Source: Anaerolineales bacterium (GTDB lineage Bacteria > Chloroflexota > Anaerolineae > Anaerolineales > UBA11579). From it: a DNA stretch of 64,000 bases. Below are positions 16,727 to 24,581 of the stretch, piece by piece (the first letter of the stretch is position 1; each line of letters begins with the position of its first letter). The DNA lies in the NCBI GenBank assembly GCA_026129305.1, contig JAHCII010000001.1, forward strand, positions 154,270 to 218,269, in the 5' to 3' direction. The notes below the pieces were generated by a model. The model did no database searches and was not told the origin of the DNA. It was given only the letters and a program-made list of their open reading frames with translations. A program made the translations under genes and the position numbers.

Positions 16727-17639
16727 CCAGGCTAAACAGCACCGCCACCAGGAAAAGCAAGCTGGTGACCAGGCTGGCGCCCCACAACACAGGTGCCAGC
16801 ACATTACCCTGCTTTTCGCGGTAAAACAGCAAACCCAGCACCAGATTGCCGAGATAAAAGAACAAATTGAGCATGGGCAGCAGGAAAAGCTGCATGCGGT
16901 TGACCATCGGCAGGGCCTGGCCGTCTGGAGCGAAGCCCAACGAAGCGCCCGCCACCAGCGGAGTCAGGGCGCCCACCAAGATCAGCACCACTACCGCGGC
17001 GACTGCGCCAGACACCAACAGTCCGCGCGGCAAGCGCTGCGCCCAAGCCTCTGCCAGCACAAAAGAAGGCATCACCGAATAGGCCGCCAATGGGCGCAGG
17101 CTGCCACGTTCAGACTGGCGCTTGTAAGTCGCCACGAAGGCAACCGGATCCTCAGGCGAGATAGCCACCACGCCATCCTTGGTGCCCAACAGCACCAGCT
17201 TTTGGGGATCGGCGGCCATAAACTCCACCGTGCCCAAGTCGGCATCGCTGGATTGGCCCATCAGCACGCCAGACCACGGCCAGCCGGGTGGCGTCAAAGA
17301 ACTCTCCAGCTCCTCCGCCCGGGCAACATCAACGATATGTGCATAGGGCATATCCAGTTGGCGCAGCCCCCAACTGAGGCGCAGGCCGTCACGGCCCAGC
17401 CAATAGGCCGATTGCAGCAAACCGTAGAGGCGATAGAACAGAATGGGCAGTGGCAGCGCGCAAAGCAGGGCCGCCACCACCAACAGGATGAGACCCAGTC
17501 CAGGCGGCTGGTCCAGCGCCGCGCTGAGGCAGACCACCAAAATGCTGGTGGCCAGCAAAGCCGCCGCGCCATGCAGCAACAGACCACGGCGGCGTGGCGG
17601 CGAGAACAAGACCCAGTTTCCGCTCGAAGGAACGCCCAT
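16710..17639 (-). CDS. Membrane protein with bacterial PH-like domain
   Basis: 309 residues. Two helices (~20-75) are followed by a soluble ~130-residue region with YWLGRDGLRLSWGLRQLDMP and LVLLGTKDGVVAISPEDP, the pattern of bacterial PH domains. Three more helices lie at the C-terminus (~205-305). The family is not characterised. ATG 17639 has GGAG five bases upstream. The gene diverges from the 17743 operon. Confidence 0.7.
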   Translation of the reverse strand: MGVPSSGNWVLFSPPRRRGLLLHGAAALLATSILVVCLSAALDQPPGLGLILLVVAALLCALPLPILFYRLYGLLQSAYWLGRDGLRLSWGLRQLDMPYAHIVDVARAEELESSLTPPGWPWSGVLMGQSSDADLGTVEFMAADPQKLVLLGTKDGVVAISPEDPVAFVATYKRQSERGSLRPLAAYSVMPSFVLAEAWAQRLPRGLLVSGAVAAVVVLILVGALTPLVAGASLGFAPDGQALPMVNRMQLFLLPMLNLFFYLGNLVLGLLFYREKQGNVLAPVLWGASLVTSLLFLVAVLFSLVTHVT

Positions 17640-17707
17640 TGAACTCCGTTATGTTAATCCAAAAGACCGCAAATTGGCCTGTTGGAGGGATGCGAAGGCG
17701 CTTCAGC

Positions 17708-17736
17708 TTGACCCTGACTATGCGCCCATATACAAT
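17708..17736 (+). promoter_or_regulatory. Sigma-70 type promoter of the 17743-25205 operon
   Basis: TTGACC (17708-17713) and TACAAT (17731-17736) are separated by 17 bases. The predicted start of transcription (~17743) coincides with the GTG start codon of the first gene, and no Shine-Dalgarno is present. Confidence 0.75.
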
Positions 17737-17742
17737 TCGCAT

Positions 17743-18015
17743 GTGTCTTTGCTGCATCCTCCAGCCACCCCTGCACCCAACCAGTCCAAAGCATGGGCCC
17801 AACACCTCAAGGCATTTGGCCTGGGGCGGCTGGCGGCCGCCTGTTTGCAGGCCGGGCGTGCCCTGACGCCGCTGGCGGCGCAGGCGCTCTACATCAGCGA
17901 ACCGCTGGTCAGCCCCTGGCTCTCCAAACAGGCGTTGGCTGACCTGGCGCAGCTTCTGGAAGAACCCGAGCAGACCGCGGCTTTTATTCAATGGCTGCAG
18001 GACGAATCCGAATGA
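17743..18015 (+). CDS. Small protein of unknown function, first gene of the eight-gene operon
   Basis: About 90 residues from GTG 17743. The frame stays open further upstream, but that part overlaps the divergent gene and the promoter. The visible protein is helical (AWAQHLKAFGLGRLAAACLQ; SEPLVSPWLSKQALADLAQL) with no membrane segment or known motif. The stop overlaps the next start (ATGA), tying it to the operon. The start rests on the promoter position and is uncertain. I do not recognise the family. Confidence 0.55.
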   Translation: MSLLHPPATPAPNQSKAWAQHLKAFGLGRLAAACLQAGRALTPLAAQALYISEPLVSPWLSKQALADLAQLLEEPEQTAAFIQWLQDESE

Positions 18016-18755
18016 CTTTTTCGGCTGAGCACCTGGTGGCCGTGGCCTTATTGTTATTGCTGCTGCTCTCCTTTGTGGGGCGAGACAATCCCAAACGCGC
18101 CTTTCGTTCCATCCCTGCTTTTAAAGAACTACGCCGCACCATCCAGCTCTCCGTGGAAGACGGCTCCCAACTGCAGATCAGCCTGGGGCACGGCGGCCTG
18201 CTGGGGCCGCACAGTGCAGCCGCCTTCGCCGGCCTAACCCTGCTGAACCAGATGGCGGACACCGCCGCAGACAGTGACCAGCCGCCCATCGCCACCGGCG
18301 GTGATGCCACGCTGATGCTGTTGGCGCAGGACACACTGCGCCACGCTTACTGGCGGCTGAAACTGCCGGAACAGTACCATCCCCACCTGGGCCGAGTGAC
18401 CGGGCTGACGCCGTTCTCCTACGCCGCCGGCAGCCTGGCGTTGATTCTGGACGGCTCCGTGTCCGCCAGTGCGCTGGTGGGCCACCACAGCCAGGAAGCC
18501 GGCCTGATCAGTTCTGCCAGCCAGCTGCGTAGCGCCTTCGTGCTGGGCGGCAGCCCAGACCTCAGCGGCCAGGCGCTGCTCTACGCCAGCGCGCAGGAGC
18601 CGCTGCTGGGCGAAGAGCTGTATGCGGCCGGCGCCTACTCGCAAGCCGGCCCGGCCCACCAGGCCAGCCTGCGAGCGCAAGATGTGCTGCGCTGGGTGAT
18701 CATCATCGCCATTCTGATCAGCGCCGGGTTGCCCCTGCTGGAGAGCCTGCTGTGA
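18012..18755 (+). CDS. Bitopic membrane protein, DUF6754-like
   Basis: 247 residues. A helix at each end (~10-22 and ~228-246) brackets a soluble domain with blocks SLGHGGLLGPHSAAAFAGL, TGGDATLMLLAQDTLRHAY, DGSVSASALVGHHSQEAGLI and EPLLGEELYAAGAYSQAG. I associate these blocks with DUF6754 from memory. No catalytic motif is recognised. ATG 18012 overlaps the previous stop by four bases, and the stop overlaps the next start (GTGA). Confidence 0.72.
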   Translation: MTFSAEHLVAVALLLLLLLSFVGRDNPKRAFRSIPAFKELRRTIQLSVEDGSQLQISLGHGGLLGPHSAAAFAGLTLLNQMADTAADSDQPPIATGGDATLMLLAQDTLRHAYWRLKLPEQYHPHLGRVTGLTPFSYAAGSLALILDGSVSASALVGHHSQEAGLISSASQLRSAFVLGGSPDLSGQALLYASAQEPLLGEELYAAGAYSQAGPAHQASLRAQDVLRWVIIIAILISAGLPLLESLL

Positions 18756-19372
18756 CCCGGCGTTTTAGCCTGCCGATCGCCGCAGCCGTGGCAGTGCTGG
18801 GTGGCGGCTTTGTGCTGGTCAGTCTGCTCATGCCGGGCCTGGAAGAAATGCGCAGCCGCGTACTGAACTGGGCAGTGCTTTTGGCGGCCTTGGCGCTGCT
18901 GCTCGGCTTGGCCAACCTGTTTCAGGTGCACTGGCAAAAAATCCGAGAGGGCAACCAACGCCTTTACAGCACCGTGCTGCTCATCGCCATGCTGGCCACC
19001 TTTGGCATAACCCTTTGGGAGGGCAGCCGGGCGGGAATCCCCATGTGGATATTTAGCCACATTCAACTGCCCATTGAAACCAGCCTGATGGCCGGCTTGG
19101 CCGCCAGCCTGACATTGGCGGCCGCCCGCCTGGTGCAACGGCGCAATACGCCGCTGGGCTATACCTTTTTGGTCACGCTATTTATTCTGCTATTGGGCAG
19201 CGGCCCACTTTTTGGACAAGAAATCCCCTTTTTGACCCAAAGAGTAGCGCCGATCATCAACAACTTCCTGGCTACCGGGGCCATGCGCGGCCTGCTAATC
19301 GGCGTGGCGCTGGGCAGTATGCTGACTGGCCTGCGGGTGCTGATCGGCGCCGACCGGCCTTACGGGGGTTAA
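18752..19372 (+). CDS. Polytopic membrane protein, unknown function
   Basis: 206 residues with about six predicted membrane helices (~7-28, 38-56, 70-88, 105-126, 132-152, 178-198) and short loops. There are no known motifs. The start is GTG 18752, overlapping the previous stop by four bases. Position and membrane content suggest it is a structural partner in the operon's complex; that is inference only. Confidence 0.72.
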   Translation: MTRRFSLPIAAAVAVLGGGFVLVSLLMPGLEEMRSRVLNWAVLLAALALLLGLANLFQVHWQKIREGNQRLYSTVLLIAMLATFGITLWEGSRAGIPMWIFSHIQLPIETSLMAGLAASLTLAAARLVQRRNTPLGYTFLVTLFILLLGSGPLFGQEIPFLTQRVAPIINNFLATGAMRGLLIGVALGSMLTGLRVLIGADRPYGG

Positions 19373-19378
19373 GCGCGC

Positions 19379-21040
19379 ATGAGCCACGGCCACCACGACC
19401 CCGAAGAGAACTTGCCGGATTGGCTGCGCGCCCTGCGCCGCCAGCAGGAAGAACAAGCCGGCCAGTCGCAGCCCGCCGCGGCGCCCGACCCGGCTGAGGA
19501 GCCGGACTGGCTGCAAGAGATCCGGCAGCGCTACCGCCCGGGGGCAACCAAGGCTGAGCCACAGGAACCCGCCGCGGGACCGTCAGAAGAAGAGCCGGCC
19601 CCCGCGCTGCAAGACACCCAGCCTCAGCTGCCGCTGCGCCTGGAACTAGCCGAAGAAGTGGCAGAACCTCCCGAACCCTGGCTGCCTTTTGAAGCTGAAG
19701 AACCGCTTGAGACTGAACCAGTGGATGAAGCCCTGGAATTGGCCGAACCCCAAGCGCGGCAGCCGTACGGCGATATACAAGAAGTTGAGCCGGCAGAGGA
19801 CAGCCTCGACCTGCCGGCGACGCCCACCTTCATTGATGAAAGCGATGAGACAGCTTTCCCCAGCACACCAGCTTTTTCCGAGGACCCCGATGACCTGCCA
19901 AGCGAGCCGGGCTGGCTGGAATCCCTACGCCCGATCGAAGACTTTCCCCATGAGGATGCCCGTTCAGCCGCCATGCTGCCCGAAGGGCCGCCGCAAGAAG
20001 GCCCGTTGGCAGGGCTGAGTGATGTGCTGCCCACCAGCCATCTGGTGGGCCAGATCGGTAAATCGGTCGAGTATTCCACCCGCCTGCAAGTCACCGGCAG
20101 CCAGCGGCAACACGCCGCCGTCTTGCAGGAACTGCTGCAAAGCGAAGAGCAGCGCAGCGCTGACCCTGTGGAGCGTCCTTTGGGCAACCGGCTGTTGGGG
20201 CTGCTGGGCAGTCTTTTGCTTATAGCTGCGGTGCTTGTCCCTCTGGTGACCGGATCGCAGTCCGCTGGCCGGCCAGACTCCACACAAGCCCCTGAAGTAC
20301 GCAATATTTTCAATAGCATTGATGTGCTCCCGGCCGGTGCGCCGGTGCTTGTGGCCTTTGACCTGCAACCGGCGCAATACGGCGAAGTCGCTCCGGCGGT
20401 TTCGGCGGTATTGGGCCACTTGCTGGATAAGCAGGCCCGGCTGGTCTTGCTCTCTACGCAGGAAAGCGGCCCAGCACTGGCAGAACGCCTGCTGGCAGAG
20501 CATCTGGGCAATACACCTCTGGTCTCCACCGGCAGCTACCTCAATCTAGGCTATCTTTCCGGCGGCAGTGCTGCCTTACGCAGCCTGACCAGCGACCCGC
20601 GCGGGGTAGTTCTTAGCGGCCCGGGGCGCAGCGACCCCTGGCAAACGCCTGCGCTGCAATCCATCCAGCATCTGCGTGACTTCGCCATGATCCTGGTGAT
20701 CGCCAGCGATGGGGACAGCGTGCGCGTTTGGATCGAACAAGCGGGCACACAACTCCCCGCCGGTTTGTACGCTATCACCAGCGCCCAGGCCCAACCCCTG
20801 CTGCGCACTTATCTACAGAGCAGCCCGCCCAGCCTGCGCGGGCTGGTCAGCGGCGTATCCGGAGCGGTAATTTACGAACGGCTGCGCGGCGATGTGGGCT
20901 TGGGCCGCCACTATTGGGACGCCTACAGCTACGGGCTGGGTGCCATGGTGCTGGTGATCTTGTTCGGCAGCCTGTACAGCCGCCTGGCACAAACCACAGA
21001 ACCCAAACCTGCCAAGCCAGGAGCCCCAAGTGGCGCCTGA
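19379..21040 (+). CDS. DWL-repeat membrane protein with extracytoplasmic domain
   Basis: 553 residues. The first ~270 are acidic, low-complexity and cytosolic, and carry repeated short motifs: PDWLRALRR, PDWLQEIRQR, EPWLPF, PGWLESLRP. A membrane helix (~279-299) leads to a ~220-residue extracytoplasmic domain (VLVAFDLQPAQYGEVAPAV, RLLAEHLGN). A second helix near ~515-535 ends the protein close to the C-terminus. The DWL elements look like docking motifs for a cytosolic partner. ATG 19379 lies six bases after the previous stop; the end overlaps the next gene by 11 bases. Function is unknown. Confidence 0.75.
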   Translation: MSHGHHDPEENLPDWLRALRRQQEEQAGQSQPAAAPDPAEEPDWLQEIRQRYRPGATKAEPQEPAAGPSEEEPAPALQDTQPQLPLRLELAEEVAEPPEPWLPFEAEEPLETEPVDEALELAEPQARQPYGDIQEVEPAEDSLDLPATPTFIDESDETAFPSTPAFSEDPDDLPSEPGWLESLRPIEDFPHEDARSAAMLPEGPPQEGPLAGLSDVLPTSHLVGQIGKSVEYSTRLQVTGSQRQHAAVLQELLQSEEQRSADPVERPLGNRLLGLLGSLLLIAAVLVPLVTGSQSAGRPDSTQAPEVRNIFNSIDVLPAGAPVLVAFDLQPAQYGEVAPAVSAVLGHLLDKQARLVLLSTQESGPALAERLLAEHLGNTPLVSTGSYLNLGYLSGGSAALRSLTSDPRGVVLSGPGRSDPWQTPALQSIQHLRDFAMILVIASDGDSVRVWIEQAGTQLPAGLYAITSAQAQPLLRTYLQSSPPSLRGLVSGVSGAVIYERLRGDVGLGRHYWDAYSYGLGAMVLVILFGSLYSRLAQTTEPKPAKPGAPSGA

Positions 21041-21746
21041 TCTGAACTTCGGGCTGGTGTTGGCGGCTGTGCTCAGCCTGTTGGCGCTCTCCTATGTCTT
21101 TGGCGAGCACCCGCTCTTGCGCGTGATGTTGTATCTGTTCATTGGCGTCTCGGCGGGGTATGCCGCGGCGGTGGTGGTCCAAGACGTGCTCCTGCCCCAG
21201 TTGGTTTTCCCGGTGCTGGATGAGCTGTTCGGTACACCCACCCTGGATCTGGGCGAGTTGGGCATCCGTATGGCGCTGGCCCTTTTGCTGCTGGCCAAGC
21301 TGTTTCCCAAAACCGCCCGCCTGGGCAACCCGGCCACCGCCTTGCTGGCCGGCGTGGGGGCCGCCCTGGCGGTGGCCGGGGCGGCGCAGGGCACCATCCT
21401 GCCGCAGGTGGCCGCCACTCGCAACATTTTCGATGTGACCACCCTGCAACTGGCCTTGCAAGGCGGCTACTATCTGGACGCGATTGAGGTCATTTTTAGC
21501 GGTCTGCTGCTGGTATTGGCCAGCGTGAGCACCCTGGCCTACTTCCATTTCGGCGCTACCAGCCGCGGCAAGCAGGAGCCGCAGCGCAGCCTGCTGGTCG
21601 ATTCGCTGGCCTGGTTGGGCAGCTTTTTTATCGCCATCGCCCTGGCGGCCTTGTTCCACGGCGTGCTGCTGGCTGCGCTGGCTGCGCTGGTGGAGCGCCT
21701 GGATTTCTTGCAAAGCACGCTGCGCCTGCTGTTGGGGATGCCATGA
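21030..21746 (+). CDS. Polytopic membrane protein, unknown function
   Basis: 238 residues from GTG 21030 with about seven hydrophobic helices (~8-25, 31-52, 78-95, 105-125, 150-165, 190-215). No motif is recognised. It overlaps the gene before by 11 bases and the MutL-like gene after by four (ATGA), so expression is tightly coupled. It resembles the 18752 product in size and style, but I see no clear sequence similarity. Confidence 0.72.
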   Translation: MAPDLNFGLVLAAVLSLLALSYVFGEHPLLRVMLYLFIGVSAGYAAAVVVQDVLLPQLVFPVLDELFGTPTLDLGELGIRMALALLLLAKLFPKTARLGNPATALLAGVGAALAVAGAAQGTILPQVAATRNIFDVTTLQLALQGGYYLDAIEVIFSGLLLVLASVSTLAYFHFGATSRGKQEPQRSLLVDSLAWLGSFFIAIALAALFHGVLLAALAALVERLDFLQSTLRLLLGMP

Positions 21747-23494
21747 ACGAGTCTGTGCAACACGGCCAATCCCTGATCGCCATTGATGTGGGTAGCGCCA
21801 ACACCCGCGCCCACTTCTTTGATGTCGTCGAAGGGCGCTATCGCTTCCTGGCCACTGGCGAAGTACCCAGCACCGGCGGCGCGCCGGCCTTTGACATCAA
21901 CCTCGGTGTACTGGAGGCGCTCAACCGCCTACAGGAACTGATCGGGCGCACCTTGGTCTCCAGCGAAGGGTTGCATATTTCGCCGGACAATGAAGGTGGC
22001 GTGGGCGCCAATGCGGTCAGCGCCAGCTTCTCCGCCGGGCAGCCGGTCAAACTGGTGACGGTCGGCCTGCTTGAAGGCGTTTCCCTGGACAGCGTCAACA
22101 AGCTGGCAGGCTCAAACTATTGCCAAGTGGTGGGCAGCTTTAACCTGAATGACCGCCGCAAACCTGAAGCCATTATTGATTCAATCTGCCAAAGCCTGCC
22201 AGACATGATCCTGATGGCGGGCGGCACCAACCGCGGCGCCTCACGCTCGGTGGTGCGTCTGGCCAACTACATTGCACTGGCGCTTAAGCTGATCCCCGAA
22301 GCCAGCCGTCCGCAGGTGCTTTTTGCCGGCAACGAAAGCCTGGCTGAAGAGCTGGACCAATTGCTGGGCGCGCTCACCAGAGTGCACCATGCGCCCAATA
22401 TTCGCCCCAGCCTGGACCAAGAGAACCTGACGCCTGCAGAACAGAAATTGCGCGAACTGGCTTTTGACGTACAGGCCAAACGGCTGACCGGACTGCAGGA
22501 GTTCCGAGGGCTGGCGGAAGGCGAGCTGCATCCTTCGGCTGCCGCCATGGGCCGTATTGTGCGCTTCTTTAGCACGGTGGTGGACCCGCCCAAGGGTGTA
22601 TTGGGGGTGGACCTGGGTGCGGCTCACACCACGGTGGCGGCCGCCTTTGGCGGCGACCAGCGCTTACGCGTCTTCTCGGATTTGGGCATTGGCGGCAGCC
22701 TGAGCGGCATGCTGGCAGAAACACACCTTTCACAGATCATGCGCTGGATTCCCTACGATCTCAGCGACGAAGCGGTCTTGGACTATTTGCACAACAAACC
22801 GCTCTTTCCCAACAGCCTGCCCACCTCGCTGGAAGAGCTGGCCATCGAACAGGCCGCTGCCCGCCAGGTGATGCGCCTGGCGATTGGTAAGAGCTTGGCG
22901 CTTCTGCCGCCAGACGCCATCTATCCTTTGCCTGGCACCGTGCCTTGGTTTGACCGTGTGCTGGTCAGCGGCGCGGCGGTCAGCCGGGCACCGCGGCTGG
23001 AGCAGAGCTTAATGATGATTCTGGACGCTCTGCAACCTGTAGGCATCGCCACCATCATTCTCGACCAGAATAACCTTAGTGCACCCTTGGGCGCAGCCGC
23101 CGGGTTGGACGCGCTGCTCGCCGTGCAGGTGCTGGAAAGCAATGCTTTCATGAATCTGGGCACGGTTATCTCGCCGGTCGGTCGCGGCCGCGGCGGGCCG
23201 CTGCTGCGCATCCAAGTGGTGCGTAATGGGCAGAAAGAGCCGGTAGTCGATGTGCACGAAGGCGGTTTACGCGTCATCCCCCTGCCGCAGGGCCAGGTTG
23301 CCGACCTCTATGTGCAGCCTCTGCAAAACGTCAATATTGGCCTGGGGCCTGGCCGCGGCGGTTGGGTGCGCCGGGTGGTGGGCGGCGCCTTTGGCCTGGT
23401 GATCGATGCGCGCGGCCGGCCAATTCAGGTGCCCAGCGCCTTTAACCAGCGGCGTGAGGCCCTGCTTGCCTGGCAAGAGGCTTTGAGGAGCTGA
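21743..23494 (+). CDS. ASKHA-fold ATPase of the MutL/GlmL (glutamate mutase L) type
   Basis: 583 residues, soluble. Two nucleotide-binding phosphate motifs are visible: IAIDVGSANTRAHFF (12-26) and VLGVDLGAAHTT (286-297). A MAGGTNRGA loop (158-166) and a late VLVSGAAVSRAP (~404-415) also fit the actin/Hsp70/sugar-kinase fold. The family is named after a protein near glutamate mutase genes and proposed to serve as a chaperone or reactivase. No mutase subunit is present here; the neighbours are membrane proteins. A motor or assembly ATPase for the operon's envelope complex is my inference. Confidence 0.83.
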   Translation: MNESVQHGQSLIAIDVGSANTRAHFFDVVEGRYRFLATGEVPSTGGAPAFDINLGVLEALNRLQELIGRTLVSSEGLHISPDNEGGVGANAVSASFSAGQPVKLVTVGLLEGVSLDSVNKLAGSNYCQVVGSFNLNDRRKPEAIIDSICQSLPDMILMAGGTNRGASRSVVRLANYIALALKLIPEASRPQVLFAGNESLAEELDQLLGALTRVHHAPNIRPSLDQENLTPAEQKLRELAFDVQAKRLTGLQEFRGLAEGELHPSAAAMGRIVRFFSTVVDPPKGVLGVDLGAAHTTVAAAFGGDQRLRVFSDLGIGGSLSGMLAETHLSQIMRWIPYDLSDEAVLDYLHNKPLFPNSLPTSLEELAIEQAAARQVMRLAIGKSLALLPPDAIYPLPGTVPWFDRVLVSGAAVSRAPRLEQSLMMILDALQPVGIATIILDQNNLSAPLGAAAGLDALLAVQVLESNAFMNLGTVISPVGRGRGGPLLRIQVVRNGQKEPVVDVHEGGLRVIPLPQGQVADLYVQPLQNVNIGLGPGRGGWVRRVVGGAFGLVIDARGRPIQVPSAFNQRREALLAWQEALRS

Positions 23495-23495
23495 G

Positions 23496-24563
23496 ATGCC
23501 CAACAGTCCTGCAGCTCCCATCAGCTACATGCAGCCGCTTATCCGGCTGCGCCGCACCCGCCGCCTGGATACCGAGGGCGAGGTGCTGGTCAGCGTGGGC
23601 CAGACAGTGGCCTCCGGCGAGCCGATTGCGCGCGGCACCCTGGCGGGCGGGCACCTGATGCTGGACGCGGCCAGGGCTTTGGGCCTGCCGCCAGAACGAG
23701 CCCAGCGAGAAATCTTGCGCCAACCTGGTGAGCAAGTCGAACCGGGAGATATTCTGGCGGGGCAGCGTAAGGTCGGGGCGCGGCAGTTGCGCGCTCCCGC
23801 GGCTGGCACCATCGCGGCGATCAGCGAGGGCCAGATCCTACTGCAGGTCAACGACGAACGTTCATTCCTGCCGGCGCGGGTTCCAGGGCAAATCGTAGAC
23901 GTACACCCCGGGTACGGCGCAACCATCGAATTTCGCGGCGCCTGGTTGCAGGGTGTGTGGGGCAACCGTCAGCTGGCAGAAGGTTACTTGCATCTAGTGG
24001 GCGAAAGTGGCACACAGCTGCTGACCGCCGACCAGGTGGATATGAGCTTGCGTGGCGCCATTTTGGTGGCCGGCCGCTGCGAACAAGCGCAATCTTTGGA
24101 ACTGGCTGCCCAGGTGCCGATCCGCGGGCTAATTCTGGGCAGCCTGGCCACCCACCTCGGCCCGCTGGCCGCCAAGCTGCCCTATCCTCTGATTTTGATA
24201 GAAGGCTTTGGCTCCACGCCACTGAACAGCGAAGCCTATCGCCTGTTGAGCGAGCTAGAGAATGAAGTGGCCACGCTCAACGCACAAAAATCTGATCCGG
24301 GCACTGGTGAACGGCCTGAAGTGCTGATCCCTGTCAAGGATGCAGGCATCCCGCCTGAAGCGTTGCCCCCACAAAGTTTCCGAGCAGGCCAATCGGTGCG
24401 CGTCCTGGTCGGGTCGCAGAAGGGCTTGCTGGGCGAGATCCTATCGATTTCCCTGGCGGGGGTGCCCTTGCCCAGCGGCTTACGCGCCTCTGCCGCTGAA
24501 ATAGTACTAGAGGATGGCAGTCAGATCAGAGCACCGCTGGTAAACTTGGAGCTTCTGGGGTAA
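23496..24563 (+). CDS. Barrel-sandwich (biotinyl/lipoyl-like) protein with C-terminal KOW-like motif
   Basis: 355 residues, no membrane helices. Residues ~25-130 hold two hammerhead-like half-repeats (VLVSVGQTVASGEPIARG; RQPGEQVEPGDILAGQRK; RAPAAGTIAAISEGQI) as in biotinyl/RnfC-type folds, but without a modifiable MKM or DKA lysine. The middle ~130 residues are unassigned. A stretch near 305-330 (GQSVRVLVGSQKGLLGEI) matches the KOW pattern of NusG/ribosomal proteins. It starts one base after the previous stop. The fold assignment is by eye; function is unknown. Confidence 0.7.
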   Translation: MPNSPAAPISYMQPLIRLRRTRRLDTEGEVLVSVGQTVASGEPIARGTLAGGHLMLDAARALGLPPERAQREILRQPGEQVEPGDILAGQRKVGARQLRAPAAGTIAAISEGQILLQVNDERSFLPARVPGQIVDVHPGYGATIEFRGAWLQGVWGNRQLAEGYLHLVGESGTQLLTADQVDMSLRGAILVAGRCEQAQSLELAAQVPIRGLILGSLATHLGPLAAKLPYPLILIEGFGSTPLNSEAYRLLSELENEVATLNAQKSDPGTGERPEVLIPVKDAGIPPEALPPQSFRAGQSVRVLVGSQKGLLGEILSISLAGVPLPSGLRASAAEIVLEDGSQIRAPLVNLELLG

Positions 24564-24581
24564 CTTCCCCAAAGGATCTGC

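Noticed and set aside
17443-17742. Upstream extension of the small gene that ends at 18015
   Set aside because: The extension overlaps the divergent PH-domain gene and the sigma-70 promoter; GTG 17743 fits the predicted transcript start.
21743-23494. Assignment as part of a glutamate mutase (fermentation of glutamate)
   Set aside because: No mutase subunits or methylaspartate pathway genes are present; only the family name suggests it.
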